Assembly (NCBI RefSeq): GCF_021353235.1
Contig: NZ_JAJTWT010000019.1
Location: 1-59,821 of the forward strand
Direction: 5' to 3'
From: Pelomonas caseinilytica
GTDB lineage: Bacteria; Pseudomonadota; Gammaproteobacteria; Burkholderiales; Burkholderiaceae_C
DNA length: 59,821 nucleotides
Shown: positions 24,068-33,742 of the stretch, piece after piece
Layout of the letters: each line of letters starts with the position of its first letter
How positions within the stretch are numbered: the first letter of the stretch is position 1
The notes under the pieces: model-generated
Told to the model about the DNA's origin: nothing
The model's database searches: none
Seen by the model: the letters and a program-made list of their open reading frames with translations, nothing else
Translations under genes and position numbers: made by a program

Positions 24068-27000
24068 ATGTTCAACTGGATCGTCCGCTTCAGCCTCCAC
24101 AACCGGCTGTTCGTGTTGGCCTTCTCGGCCGTGCTACTGGTCTATGGTGCAACCACCGCCTGGCGCACCCCGGTCGACGTTTTCCCTGATCTCAACAAGC
24201 CGCTGATCACCGTGCTGACCGAGGCGGGCGGCATGGCGCCCGAGGAGGTCGAGCAGCTCGTCACCATCCCCATCGAGACGGCGCTCAACGGCATGCCGGG
24301 CGTGACCCGTGTGCGATCGACCTCCGGCGTTGGCCTGGCCATCCACTACGCGGAGTTCGACTGGGGGACCGACATCTACCGCAACCGGCAGATCGTTGGC
24401 GAGCGCCTGGCCCTGGTGCGCGAGCAACTGCCGGCCGGCATCACGCCGGTGATGGGGCCGGTGTCGTCGATCATGGGCGAGGTCATGCTGATCGCGCTGC
24501 CGACGCAGCCTGGCAATCCCAAGGCCGCCACGCCCATGCAGGTGCGCGAGTACGCCGACTTCGTGCTGCGGCCCCGCCTGCTGTCCATCGTTGGCGTGGC
24601 ACAAGTCATCCCGATCGGCGGCGATGTGCGCACGCTTCGGGTGGAGCCCGACACGGTACGCATGGCCCAGGCCGGCGTGTCGCTGTCGCAGGTCCAGGCC
24701 GCTCTCGCCGGGTTCGCGAGCAACGCAGGGGGCGGCTTCATCGACATGAACAGCCGCGAGTACCTGATCCGCCACATGGCGCGCACCAACCGCATCGAGG
24801 ACCTGCAGGGTCTGGCGGTGGCCTGGAAGGACGGTCGCCCGGTGCTGCTGGAACAAGTGGCCAGCGTGCGCGTCGCGCCGGCGATGAAGCGGGGCGATGC
24901 TGGCTACAACGGCGCACCGGCGGTGATCGTCAGCGTGCAGAAGCAGCCGGGCGCCGACACGGTGCGGCTGACGAGCCAGATCGAGACGGCGCTGGCGGAG
25001 CTGAAGGCCGGACGGCCGACCGGCATCGCCGCGCCCAAGATCCTGTTCCGCCAGGCCGACTTCATCGACGCGTCCATCGGCAACGTCAACGAAGCGCTGC
25101 GAGACGGTGCCGTCATGGTGGGTCTGGTGTTGTTCGCCTTCCTGCTATCGGCACGCACCACGCTGATCTCGCTGACGGCCATCCCGCTGTCGCTAGCCGT
25201 CACGGCGCTGGTGTTAAAGCTGCTTGGAGAGTCGATCAACGTGATGACGCTGGGCGGCATCGCCATCGCGGTCGGTGAACTGGTGGACGACGCGGTGGTG
25301 GACGTCGAGAACATCCTGCGCCGCCTGAAGCAGAACCGCGCGGCCGGCAACCCCTTGCCGGTGCGCGAGGTGGTGCGCCAGGCCAGTGTTGAGGTGCGCT
25401 CAGGCATCGTCTACGCGACGGCCATCGTCGTGCTGGTGTTCGTGCCGCTGTTCGCGCTCCCGGGCATCGAGGGGCGGCTGTTCTCGCCGCTGGGCGTGGC
25501 CTACATCGCGTCTGTGCTGGCGTCCATGGCCGTGTCGATGACGCTGACGCCTGTGCTGTGCGCGTGGCTGCTGCCGCACATGAAGCGGCTGGAGCACGAG
25601 GACCGTCCGCTGGTGCGCTGGCTGAAGGCCGGTGACGCGAAGTTGCTGGCCTGGTCCTTCCCTCGCGCCAAGGGGCTGGTGGTGCTGGCGGTGCTCGCTG
25701 TGGCGGCGGCGGCGGCCAGCGTCCCCTTCATGCCGCGAGCCTTCCTGCCGGCCTTCAACGAGGGTTCGCTGGTCCTCGGCATGATGTTCAACCCGGGCAC
25801 CTCGCTGGACGAGGCGAACCAGCTCGGACGTTTGGCCGAAGGTTTGATCCGAGAGGTACCCGAGGTCATCCAGGTCGGCCGCCGTACCGGTCGCGCCGAG
25901 CTGGATGAGCATGCCGAGGGCGTTCATTCGTCGGAGATCGACGTCGACCTCAAGCCCAGTGCACGCGGGCGCGAAGCCGTGATGGCGGCAATCCGCGAGA
26001 AGCTCGCGGTGCTCCCCGCCCAAGTTGCCATCGGCCAGCCGATCTCGCATCGGCTGGACCACCTGCTGTCCGGCGTGCGCGCACAGATCGCGCTGAAGAT
26101 CTTTGGCGACGACATCGACACACTGCGCGGCCTGGCCGAGCAGATGCGGAGCAAGCTGGCCGCGGTGCCGGGTCTGGTGGACCTGACCGTCGAAAAGCAG
26201 GTACTGATCCCGCAGATCACGGTGCGACTGGACCAGCGCAAGGCTGCGCAGGCCGGCTTGTCGCCAGGCGAGGCGATGCGCATGCTGCAGGCGCTGACCG
26301 ACGGTGCACACGGTGCCGAGATCGTCGACGGCCAGCGCCGCTACGAGCTGGTGATGCGCCTGCCGGACACCCAACGCAGCCCGCAGGACCTCGCGCGCAC
26401 ACTGATCGACACGCCGGCCGGCCGCCTGCCGCTGTCGTCCGTCGCAACGGTGGAAGAGGGAGACGGGCCCAACCAGATCGGGCGTGAGAACAGCCGGCGT
26501 CGCATCGTGGTCTACGCCAATACCGACGGGCGCGACATGGCTCAGGTGATTGCCGACATCCGCGCCGTCATCGCCGCCACACCGTTGCCCGAGGGAAATT
26601 TCATCAACCTCGAAGGTCAGTTCCAGGCGCAGGAGCAGGCCACCCGCCTGATCACGCTGCTGTCCCTGCTTTCGCTGGCGATGGTCTTCCTGGTGCTGTA
26701 CTCACGTTACCGCTCGGCCGTGCTGGCTGGAGTCATCATGGCCAGCATCCCGCTGGCGCTGATCGGAAGCGTGGTGGCGATGTGGCTCGCGGATGTGAGC
26801 CTGTCGGTCGCGTCCATGGTGGGTTTCATCACCCTGGCGGGGATCGCGACCCGCAATGGCATCCTCAAGGTCAGCCACTACATCAATCTGTGTCGATTCG
26901 AGGGCGAGCGTTTCGGCCAGCCGATGATCGTTCGTGGCTCGCTGGAGCGGCTCACGCCGGTGCTGATGACGGCCCTGGTCGCCGCGTTTGCGCTGACCCC

Positions 27001-27214
27001 GCTCCTGCTGGCAGGTGACAAGCCAGGCAAGGAGATCTTGCACCCGGTGGCCGTCGTCATCTTCGGCGGCCTGATCAGCTCGACGCTGCTCGATTCACTG
27101 CTGACACCCGTCGTGTTCTGGCTCGTCGGCGAAAGGCCGATGCAGCGTCTGCTGGCGGAGGCCCAAGAGGCCGAGGCCGAGGCCCGGGCCCCTGCGGCGC
27201 AGGAGGCCTTCTGA
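24068..27214 (+). CDS. Heavy-metal RND efflux permease, CusA/CzcA family
   Basis: This 1048-residue inner-membrane pump has the usual length and 12-span layout. It opens with [26 protein letters not shown] and the N-terminal porter signature [36 protein letters not shown]. The proton-relay segment in the fourth span reads [19 protein letters not shown], with several acidic residues as in the heavy-metal RND group. The second half repeats the fold ([45 protein letters not shown]). The exported cation, such as copper, zinc, cobalt or nickel, cannot be decided by eye. It lies 18 bp after the adaptor gene. Confidence 0.95.
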   Translation: MFNWIVRFSLHNRLFVLAFSAVLLVYGATTAWRTPVDVFPDLNKPLITVLTEAGGMAPEEVEQLVTIPIETALNGMPGVTRVRSTSGVGLAIHYAEFDWGTDIYRNRQIVGERLALVREQLPAGITPVMGPVSSIMGEVMLIALPTQPGNPKAATPMQVREYADFVLRPRLLSIVGVAQVIPIGGDVRTLRVEPDTVRMAQAGVSLSQVQAALAGFASNAGGGFIDMNSREYLIRHMARTNRIEDLQGLAVAWKDGRPVLLEQVASVRVAPAMKRGDAGYNGAPAVIVSVQKQPGADTVRLTSQIETALAELKAGRPTGIAAPKILFRQADFIDASIGNVNEALRDGAVMVGLVLFAFLLSARTTLISLTAIPLSLAVTALVLKLLGESINVMTLGGIAIAVGELVDDAVVDVENILRRLKQNRAAGNPLPVREVVRQASVEVRSGIVYATAIVVLVFVPLFALPGIEGRLFSPLGVAYIASVLASMAVSMTLTPVLCAWLLPHMKRLEHEDRPLVRWLKAGDAKLLAWSFPRAKGLVVLAVLAVAAAAASVPFMPRAFLPAFNEGSLVLGMMFNPGTSLDEANQLGRLAEGLIREVPEVIQVGRRTGRAELDEHAEGVHSSEIDVDLKPSARGREAVMAAIREKLAVLPAQVAIGQPISHRLDHLLSGVRAQIALKIFGDDIDTLRGLAEQMRSKLAAVPGLVDLTVEKQVLIPQITVRLDQRKAAQAGLSPGEAMRMLQALTDGAHGAEIVDGQRRYELVMRLPDTQRSPQDLARTLIDTPAGRLPLSSVATVEEGDGPNQIGRENSRRRIVVYANTDGRDMAQVIADIRAVIAATPLPEGNFINLEGQFQAQEQATRLITLLSLLSLAMVFLVLYSRYRSAVLAGVIMASIPLALIGSVVAMWLADVSLSVASMVGFITLAGIATRNGILKVSHYINLCRFEGERFGQPMIVRGSLERLTPVLMTALVAAFALTPLLLAGDKPGKEILHPVAVVIFGGLISSTLLDSLLTPVVFWLVGERPMQRLLAEAQEAEAEARAPAAQEAF

Positions 27215-27286
27215 TGCGCTTCACGGCGCGTGCGTTCTCCATTCGTTCTCTCGTTCCTTCGTTAGTTATTCACAGGAGTTTTCGCG

Positions 27287-29443
27287 ATGTCTCATAAGAA
27301 CATGTCCCGCGCAGCGATCCCTGCGGCGGTCCTGATGACTTGCAGCCCAGCACTGTGGGCCGCGGATGACGAGCCCGCCAACAAGCTCGATGTCGTCAAG
27401 GTGGAAGGGGTCAAGCAACCCTACCGGACCCTGTCCGCCACAGGCGCGATGAAGACCGACACGCCGGTGCGCGACTTGGCCCAAAGCGTGCGGGTGCTGT
27501 CGGCCGACATCCTGGACGACGCCGGCATCACCAAACTTGCCGACGCGCTGGACCTCAGCAGCGGCATTGCCAAGCAGAGCAACTTCGGCGGCGTGTGGGA
27601 CAGCTACGCGATGCGCGGCTTCACCGGCGACCCCAACTTCGGCTCGGACTACATGGTCAACGGCTTCAACTACAGCCGCGGCTACAACGGCGTGCGCGAC
27701 TCGGCCAACACCGCTTCGGTCGAGGTGCTGAAGGGCCCGGCGTCGGCGCTGTACGGCCGTGGCGAGCCTGGCGGCACGGTCAACATGACAACCAAGAAGC
27801 CGCTGTTCGTGCCTGAGTACACGCTGGGGCTGTCGGCTGGCAGCTACGCCACCTACCGCCAGACGGCCGACTTGACCGGGCCCATCTCCGATGCCGTCGC
27901 CTACCGTCTCAACGCCGCGCATGAGAAGGGAGACAGCTACCGCGACCATGTGAACTTCGAGCGCACGCTGGTGTCGCCGTCCTTCCTCTGGATGCTGGGT
28001 GACGACACCACCCTCTCCTATGAGCTGGAGTATTCCAAGCAGGAGGCCACCTTCGACCGCGGCGTCGTCGCCATCAACGGCCAACTTGGTGTTGTGCCGC
28101 GCTCGCGCTTCCTGGGTGAGCCGGATGACGGCCCGCACGTCACCGAGACCACCGGCAACCAGCTATTCGTGCAGCACTACTTCAACGACGACTGGTCCAT
28201 CCAGACCGGAGTGAGCTACCGAGAAAGTTCGATCAAGGGCATATCGACCGAGGTTTCCGTGCTGGGCAACGGCTATACCTTCTTGCGGCCTGATGGCCAT
28301 TCCGTGGTGCGCCAGCGCCGCTCGCGCGACAACTCGGCCCTCGACCTGTCGGGGCGCTTCGAGGTGCTGGGCAAGGTGCGCGGCGCGGGCCTGCTGCACA
28401 ACCTGCTGTTCGGCGTGGACGGCTACAAGTTCACCGACAACCGTCTGCAGTTCCGTGTCCGGCGGCTGGCGAGCCAGGACATCGACCTCTACAACCCCGT
28501 CTACGGCAACCCGCCGCCGCCTTTCCCAGCCACGCCACTGACCGATACGCATGAAGAGCAGCGCTCCAAGTCGGTCTATGCGCAGGACCAGATCGACCTG
28601 TCCACACAGTGGAAGATGCTGCTGGGCGTGCGCTACGACAAGTACGACCAGTCGATGCTGGATCACAACAGCGGCAAGCTCGTGGAGCAGTCGCTGAGCG
28701 CCACCTCGCCGCGTGCCGGTCTGGTCTATCAGCCGACCAAGACGGTGTCGCTGTATGCCACTGCGTCAAAGAGTTTTCGCCCGAACAGCGGCGTCAGCTA
28801 CGAGAAGCTCCCCTTCCCGGCCGAGAAGGGCAAGTCGGCCGAGGTGGGCGCCAAGTACGACTCCGCCGACGGCAAGATCAGCAGCACGCTGGCGATCTAC
28901 AAGATCTCCAAGAACAACGTGCTGACGCCCGATCCGAGGGATCCGAACAATGCCTCCATCCCGGCCGGCGAGGTGCAGAGCAAGGGCGTCGAGTTCGACC
29001 TCGGCGGCGAAATCTCGGCAGGCCTGCGGCTGTCGGCGGCCTACGCGTTCACGGATGCCAAGGTGACCCAGGACAACGCAGCAGCCACCGGTGTCAGCCT
29101 GATCGGGCGCCAACTGCCCAACGTGCCGCGCCACAGCGCCAACCTGCTGTTGGTGCAGTCATTCAAGCTGGGGGGCAACGCCGCGACGGCGGGTGCAGGC
29201 CTGAACTACGTCGGCGAGCGCGAGGGCTCCGTGGCACCGGTGGCGCAGGTCGACCTCTTCAAGCTGCCGGCCTACACGACGGTCAAGCTGGTCGGCAGCT
29301 ACGCCATCGGCAAGGCGTGGAAGTTCTCGCTCGACATCGACAACGTCTTCGACAAGACCTTCTACAGCAGCTCCTACGCACAGTGGTGGGTCTTCCCCGG
29401 CAACGGCCGCAAGTTCACGCTGTCGGGCCAGTACAAGTTCTGA
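27287..29443 (+). CDS. TonB-dependent siderophore-type receptor
   Basis: The 718-residue outer-membrane receptor has a signal peptide (to about residue 26), a plug domain (TDTPVRDLAQSVRVLSADILDDAG to VEVLKGPASALYGRGEPGGTVNMTTKKP) and a 22-strand barrel ending in the aromatic terminus FTLSGQYKF. There is no N-terminal STN signalling domain. AGGAG precedes the ATG by 7-8 bases. It lies 72 bp after the RND permease and before a PepSY membrane protein, a pairing common in ferric-siderophore uptake. The ligand is unknown; given the metal pump upstream, a metallophore other than iron is possible. Confidence 0.93.
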   Translation: MSHKNMSRAAIPAAVLMTCSPALWAADDEPANKLDVVKVEGVKQPYRTLSATGAMKTDTPVRDLAQSVRVLSADILDDAGITKLADALDLSSGIAKQSNFGGVWDSYAMRGFTGDPNFGSDYMVNGFNYSRGYNGVRDSANTASVEVLKGPASALYGRGEPGGTVNMTTKKPLFVPEYTLGLSAGSYATYRQTADLTGPISDAVAYRLNAAHEKGDSYRDHVNFERTLVSPSFLWMLGDDTTLSYELEYSKQEATFDRGVVAINGQLGVVPRSRFLGEPDDGPHVTETTGNQLFVQHYFNDDWSIQTGVSYRESSIKGISTEVSVLGNGYTFLRPDGHSVVRQRRSRDNSALDLSGRFEVLGKVRGAGLLHNLLFGVDGYKFTDNRLQFRVRRLASQDIDLYNPVYGNPPPPFPATPLTDTHEEQRSKSVYAQDQIDLSTQWKMLLGVRYDKYDQSMLDHNSGKLVEQSLSATSPRAGLVYQPTKTVSLYATASKSFRPNSGVSYEKLPFPAEKGKSAEVGAKYDSADGKISSTLAIYKISKNNVLTPDPRDPNNASIPAGEVQSKGVEFDLGGEISAGLRLSAAYAFTDAKVTQDNAAATGVSLIGRQLPNVPRHSANLLLVQSFKLGGNAATAGAGLNYVGEREGSVAPVAQVDLFKLPAYTTVKLVGSYAIGKAWKFSLDIDNVFDKTFYSSSYAQWWVFPGNGRKFTLSGQYKF

Positions 29444-29462
29444 AGCTGCCTGGGCGCCACGC

Positions 29463-30500
29463 ATGAAATCCCTGATGCGCTTTCACCGCTGGATCGGCCG
29501 GGGGCTTGCCGCCATGCTGCTGGTCGGCGCACTGACCGGTGCCGGCATGCAATGGCTGCGGCCATTGCCTACCTCCACCTCAGCGGTGGCGGCCATCCCA
29601 TCGATTGAAGTGCAGGCCGGCGCACTGGATCAGGGCCTGGCGACGCTACGCGCATCGCGGCCGGAGCTGCAGTGGAATCTGGTGCAGCTGGGCCAGCCGA
29701 CGCTGCACGTTCAGCTTGACGACGCGCGGGGGAGGCGCTGGCAGGCTCGGCTGGCGGCCGCAGACGGTCGCCTGCTAGGCCTGGATGCCGAGGAGGCCCT
29801 CCTGAGCACTTGGCTGGAGCGGCTTCATCTGTGGCAATGGCTGGGGCCGGCCGGCTCCTGGCTGACCGGGCTGGTGGCCAGCCTGGCTTTTTGTTCGGTG
29901 GCGGTGGGCTTGCGCTTGTGGTGGCGGTTGCGGCGTACCCGCCCGCCGCAACTGCGGCGGCGCTGGCATCGGCGCACCGGCATCGTCGTGGTGCTGCCCC
30001 TGGCCTTGTTGTTCGGCACGGCTGCCATGCTGAGCTGGCCGGGCGCCGTGCGCGCGCTGATCGTCGGGCTCGGGGGACAGGCGCCATTGGCGCCTCCCGT
30101 GGCGCCGGCGAAATCAGATTTGCCTCGAGTCTCGGCCGGCCAGGCTTTGCTCGCTGCAGCCCGGGCGCTGCCCGCCGCCAGTCCCCAGCGTCTGTACCGC
30201 CAGGCGCCGGGGCTGCTGCGCCTGCGGCTGCGCGGCGAGGAATGGCATCCCTACGGGCTCAGCCAGGTCTATGTGGCGGAGCAGGGCGGGGCCGTTCTCG
30301 CCGTGCGCGACGAGCGGCAGCTGCCGCTTTCCGAGCGTTATCTCAATGTGGTCTTCTCCTTGCACTCCGGAGCCGTTCCACCGTGGGGTGGTCCCGCGAC
30401 GGCGTTACTGATGCGCATGGCGTGGACCGCGCTGGCTCTGGCCCTGGTCGCCATGCTGCTGACCGGCCTGCCTTGGCGCAAGCGCAAGCAGCCGGTTTGA
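29463..30500 (+). CDS. PepSY-associated membrane protein (PiuB/FegR-like)
   Basis: This 345-residue inner-membrane protein has the PepSY_TM layout. An N-terminal span (FHRWIGRGLAAMLLVGALTGAGM) is followed by a periplasmic PepSY-like part, two central spans (WLTGLVASLAFCSVAVGLRLWWRLRR and HRRTGIVVVLPLALLFGTAAMLSW), a second periplasmic part and a last span (TALLMRMAWTALALALVAMLLTGL). HRW and RRTG-type histidines at the span edges resemble the family's proposed haem ligands. Such proteins follow siderophore receptors and are thought to act as ferric-siderophore reductases. It lies 19 bp after the receptor gene. Confidence 0.87.
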   Translation: MKSLMRFHRWIGRGLAAMLLVGALTGAGMQWLRPLPTSTSAVAAIPSIEVQAGALDQGLATLRASRPELQWNLVQLGQPTLHVQLDDARGRRWQARLAAADGRLLGLDAEEALLSTWLERLHLWQWLGPAGSWLTGLVASLAFCSVAVGLRLWWRLRRTRPPQLRRRWHRRTGIVVVLPLALLFGTAAMLSWPGAVRALIVGLGGQAPLAPPVAPAKSDLPRVSAGQALLAAARALPAASPQRLYRQAPGLLRLRLRGEEWHPYGLSQVYVAEQGGAVLAVRDERQLPLSERYLNVVFSLHSGAVPPWGGPATALLMRMAWTALALALVAMLLTGLPWRKRKQPV

Positions 30501-30532
30501 GGCGTCATTTCTTCCTACCCAACGAGTCCAAC

Positions 30533-31747
30533 ATGTCCTCATCGTCCAGCCTGTCCGGCGCCGTGGCAGCGCCTTGGCCCACTGCATCGGTACAGGGCGC
30601 AATCGCCGCGCACAAGAAGCGCATCACGTCCATCGACGCGCTGCGCGGCTTCGTGATGATCGTGATGATGCTCGACCATGTGCGCGAGCACCTGTACTTG
30701 CACCTGAACGTCACCGACCCGATGACCGTGCCCGGGACGCCCAGCGATCTGTTCTTTTCACGGCTGGCGGCGCACTTCTGCGCGCCGGTGTTCGTGTTCC
30801 TGACGGGACTGTCCGCCTGGCTCTACGCCAATCCGCCGAACGGTGCGCCCCGAAACGTGCGCGAGTTCCTGCTCAAGCGCGGCCTGCTGCTGATCGGGCT
30901 GGAGCTGACCGTCGTGAACTTCGCCTGGCAAGGCAAGTATGAAGTGCTCTACCTGCAGGTGATGTGGGCGATCGGCTTCAGCATGGTGGCGCTGGCCTTC
31001 CTGTCCGCCCTGCCGCGCTGGCTGCTGGCGACGCTGGGCTTCGTTATCGTCTGCGGCCACAACGCGGTGGCGGGCTATGTTGTCCCGGCGGACAGCCCTT
31101 GGTATCCGCTGTGGACGCTGATGCTGCATCGCGGCTGGCTGGTGGCCGAGGGGGTGGTGAAGGTCAAACTGAGCTATCCAGCACTGCCCTGGGTCGGCGT
31201 CATCCTGCTGGGCTACGCCTTTGCCCCGCTCTTCTCGTCCGCCGTCGATGCCCTGCAGCGCCGGCGCACGCTCCTCATCGCAGGCCTGGCCTGCTGGGCG
31301 CTGCTGTTGGTACTTCGCGGGTTCAACATCTACGGCGAGAACGCGCCATGGACCCAGCAAGCGACGATGCTGGAGACCGTGAAAGTCTGGTTGAACTTGA
31401 CCAAGTACCCGCCGTCGCTGGACTTCCTGCTGATGACGCTGGGCGGCGGCCTGCTGATGCTCGCGGCGCTCGAATTCGCCGACAACGGGTTCACCAAGGT
31501 CTGCACGACCTTCGGTGGCGCGCCGATGTTCTATTACATCGTCCACCTCTACGCGCTGATGATCAGCTATCGCATCGCGTTTGCCGTCGTCGGCCCCAAC
31601 CAGGGCACGCGTTTCGGAGTGGATGCGGACTCCTTCTGGATTGTCTGGGTCGTCTGGCTGGTCGTGACGGCGTTGCTCTACTACCCGGTGAAGGCTTACG
31701 GCGAGTTCAAGCGGCGCACCAGCATCGGCTGGGTCAAGTATTTCTGA
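30533..31747 (+). CDS. DUF1624/heparan-alpha-glucosaminide N-acetyltransferase-like membrane protein
   Basis: This 404-residue polytopic protein opens, after a 30-residue cytoplasmic tail, with ITSIDALRGFVMIVMMLDHVREHLYLH, the R-G-x-x-x-x-x-M-x-x-D-H signature of the family. It has about ten hydrophobic spans, including the conserved FFSRLAAHFCAPVFVFLTGLSAWL and GGAPMFYYIVHLYALMI. Family members move acyl groups across or within the membrane, but bacterial substrates are mostly unknown. The ATG at 30533 is chosen; the longer frame upstream is a shadow of the PepSY gene. It is co-directional, 32 bp after that gene. Confidence 0.86.
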   Translation: MSSSSSLSGAVAAPWPTASVQGAIAAHKKRITSIDALRGFVMIVMMLDHVREHLYLHLNVTDPMTVPGTPSDLFFSRLAAHFCAPVFVFLTGLSAWLYANPPNGAPRNVREFLLKRGLLLIGLELTVVNFAWQGKYEVLYLQVMWAIGFSMVALAFLSALPRWLLATLGFVIVCGHNAVAGYVVPADSPWYPLWTLMLHRGWLVAEGVVKVKLSYPALPWVGVILLGYAFAPLFSSAVDALQRRRTLLIAGLACWALLLVLRGFNIYGENAPWTQQATMLETVKVWLNLTKYPPSLDFLLMTLGGGLLMLAALEFADNGFTKVCTTFGGAPMFYYIVHLYALMISYRIAFAVVGPNQGTRFGVDADSFWIVWVVWLVVTALLYYPVKAYGEFKRRTSIGWVKYF

Positions 31748-31777
31748 GCCTCGGCCCCCAACACGAAGAGAGTTGCC

Positions 31778-33205
31778 ATGGCAGCCATGATCGACACCCG
31801 CTTTTACATCGACGGCCAATGGGTCGATCGCCCGGATTCCCCACGCCTGACGGTGGTCGACCCCGTCTCGGAAAGAGAAGTGGGTCATGTCGCCGCCGGC
31901 TCGGCGGCCGACGTCGATCTGGCCGTACGGGCCGCGCGTCGCGCCTTCGAGGTGTTCTCCCGCAGCACGGTCGAGCAGAGGCTGGGGCTGTTGGAGCGCA
32001 TCCTTGCTCTCCTTGAGGATCGCGCCGAACTGTTCGCGCGGGCCATCGTTGCCGAAATGGGCGCGGCGATCAGCTTTGCCCGCGCGTCGCACGTGCCCTT
32101 CGGCATTGCGCACGTGCGGGCGCAGATCGAGGTGCTGCGACGCTACGCCTTCCTGTCGGAGTCGGCCGGCGTTGCGACGGTGAAGGAGCCGATTGGCGTC
32201 TGCGCGCTGATCACGCCCTGGAACTGGCCGCTCTACCAGGTCACCGCCAAGGTCGCGCCGGCGATCGCCGCGGGCTGTACCGTGGTGCTGAAGCCGAGCG
32301 AGCTGTCGCCCTTCAGCGCGCAGCTGTTCGCGCAGGTGATGCACGACGCCGGCGTGCCTGCGGGCGTGTTCAATCTGGTCGGTGGCACCGGCGAGGTCGT
32401 CGGCGCGGCGCTGTCCAACCACCCGGAGGTCGACATGATCTCCATCACCGGCTCGACCCGCGCTGGCGTGCTGGTCGCGCAGGCGGCTGCGGTGACGGTC
32501 AAGCGCGTGGTGCAGGAACTGGGCGGCAAGTCGCCCAACGTCTTCCTGGACGACGCTGATTTCCGCCAGGGCGTCCCGAAAGGCGTGCTGGCCGGCATGC
32601 GCAACGTCGGGCAGTCCTGCAGCGCGCCGACGCGCATGCTGGTGCCGGCTTCGCGGCTGGCCGAAGTCGAGGCCCTGGCCGCCCAGGCCGTGGCCGGCAT
32701 CCGGGTCGGTGATCCGCATGATGAACAGACCGCCATGGGACCCATCGCCAACGCCGCGCAGTACTGCCGCGTGCAGGAAATGATCGCCGTCGGCCTCGAG
32801 GAGGGCGCCACGCTGGTCTGCGGCGGGCTGGGCCGCCCACCCGGGATGGGACGCGGCTTCTTCGCGCGGCCGACGGTTTTCTCGAATGTGACCCGTAGCA
32901 TGCGCGTGGCCCGCGAGGAGATCTTCGGCCCCGTGCTGGTGATCATGCCGTACCAGGACGAGGAGGAGGCCATCTCCATCGCGAACGACACGGTCTACGG
33001 CCTTGGGGCGCATGTGCAGTCGGGCGACCTCGAGCGTGCGCGGCGTGTAGCGAGCCGCATCCGCGCCGGCCAGGTGCACATCAACTATCCCGCTTGGAAC
33101 GCCCATGCGCCCTTCGGTGGCTACAAGCGCTCGGGCAATGGGCGGGAGTACGGCGTCTACGGGCTGGAGGAGTACCTCGAGACCAAGGCGATCCTCGGCT
33201 ACTGA
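31778..33205 (+). CDS. Aldehyde dehydrogenase family protein
   Basis: The 475-residue NAD(P)-dependent aldehyde dehydrogenase has ALITPWNWPLYQVTAKVAPAI near 148, the Rossmann contact SITGSTRAG, the catalytic base in VQELGGKSPNVF (about residue 248) and the nucleophile in NVGQSCSAPTR (about residue 283). The C-terminal PFGGYKRSGNGREYG is complete. It lies 30 bp after the membrane acyltransferase gene, so it may belong to the same transcript. It is not closely similar to the GabD-type enzyme at 3533-4996. The substrate is unknown. Confidence 0.92.
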   Translation: MAAMIDTRFYIDGQWVDRPDSPRLTVVDPVSEREVGHVAAGSAADVDLAVRAARRAFEVFSRSTVEQRLGLLERILALLEDRAELFARAIVAEMGAAISFARASHVPFGIAHVRAQIEVLRRYAFLSESAGVATVKEPIGVCALITPWNWPLYQVTAKVAPAIAAGCTVVLKPSELSPFSAQLFAQVMHDAGVPAGVFNLVGGTGEVVGAALSNHPEVDMISITGSTRAGVLVAQAAAVTVKRVVQELGGKSPNVFLDDADFRQGVPKGVLAGMRNVGQSCSAPTRMLVPASRLAEVEALAAQAVAGIRVGDPHDEQTAMGPIANAAQYCRVQEMIAVGLEEGATLVCGGLGRPPGMGRGFFARPTVFSNVTRSMRVAREEIFGPVLVIMPYQDEEEAISIANDTVYGLGAHVQSGDLERARRVASRIRAGQVHINYPAWNAHAPFGGYKRSGNGREYGVYGLEEYLETKAILGY

Positions 33206-33241
33206 AGCTCGTCAGCGCACCGGCACCGGGTTCGCTTGGCG

Positions 33242-33259
33242 CGTGGCAGCATTGCCACG
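33242..33259 (+). terminator. Short perfect hairpin after the aldehyde dehydrogenase gene
   Basis: CGTGGCA-GCAT-TGCCACG lies 37 bp past the stop codon at 33205. No T-run follows. The AraC-type gene begins 148 bp further on. Confidence 0.5.
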
Positions 33260-33406
33260 TGTACGAGCCAGCCGCGACAGCAGCTTGTTTGTTTCGGGTG
33301 ATGGATGGCGCAATTTGCTGTTGCGGCGCCGAGATCGAACGGCTGAATCGGTTGAGTGCCCGGCCCTAAGCTAGCGGGTATGGATGATCGAATCAGGAAG
33401 GCTCAG

Positions 33407-33742
33407 ATGTCCTCTCGCCGTCGCTCGCTCGAACCCGCGCTTGAACATATTCGAGCGCATATCGGTGAACCGCAACGCCTTGAGGCGCTGGCGGCGCTGT
33501 GCGGGCTCAGCGTGTGGCGCTTCGCCACTGTTTTTCGAGAACGCGTCGGGCAGTCGCCTTACCGATACGTCAGTGTGTTGCGTGTCCAGCGAGCCCAGGC
33601 GCTTCTGAGCCAGGGCGTTCCTGCTGCCCGTGCAGCGAGCGAGGCCGGTTTCTACGACCAGAGCCATCTGAACCGTTGCTTCAAGCGCCAGTGCGGCATG
33701 ACGCCGCGCCAGTATCAGCAGCGGACGGACGGACCATGTTGA
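33407..33742 (+). CDS. Short AraC-family regulator (DNA-binding domain only)
   Basis: The 111-residue protein is almost entirely an AraC helix-turn-helix domain: EALAALCGLSVWRFATVFRERVGQSPYRYVSVLRVQRAQALL gives the first helix-turn-helix, and AASEAGFYDQSHLNRCFKRQCGMTPRQYQQ the second. There is no sensor domain. AGGAAGG lies just before ATG 33407; in-frame starts at 33380 and 33356 are possible. The stop overlaps the amidohydrolase start by seven bases, so the two are translated together. It probably regulates this pair. Confidence 0.87.
   Translation: MSSRRRSLEPALEHIRAHIGEPQRLEALAALCGLSVWRFATVFRERVGQSPYRYVSVLRVQRAQALLSQGVPAARAASEAGFYDQSHLNRCFKRQCGMTPRQYQQRTDGPC

Noticed and set aside
30758..33106. 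A 782-codon open frame on the minus strand, opposite the acyltransferase and aldehyde dehydrogenase genes
   Set aside because: The translation is rich in His, Arg, Asp and Gln with no domain motifs, typical of antisense frames in GC-rich DNA. The plus-strand genes carry all the family signatures.
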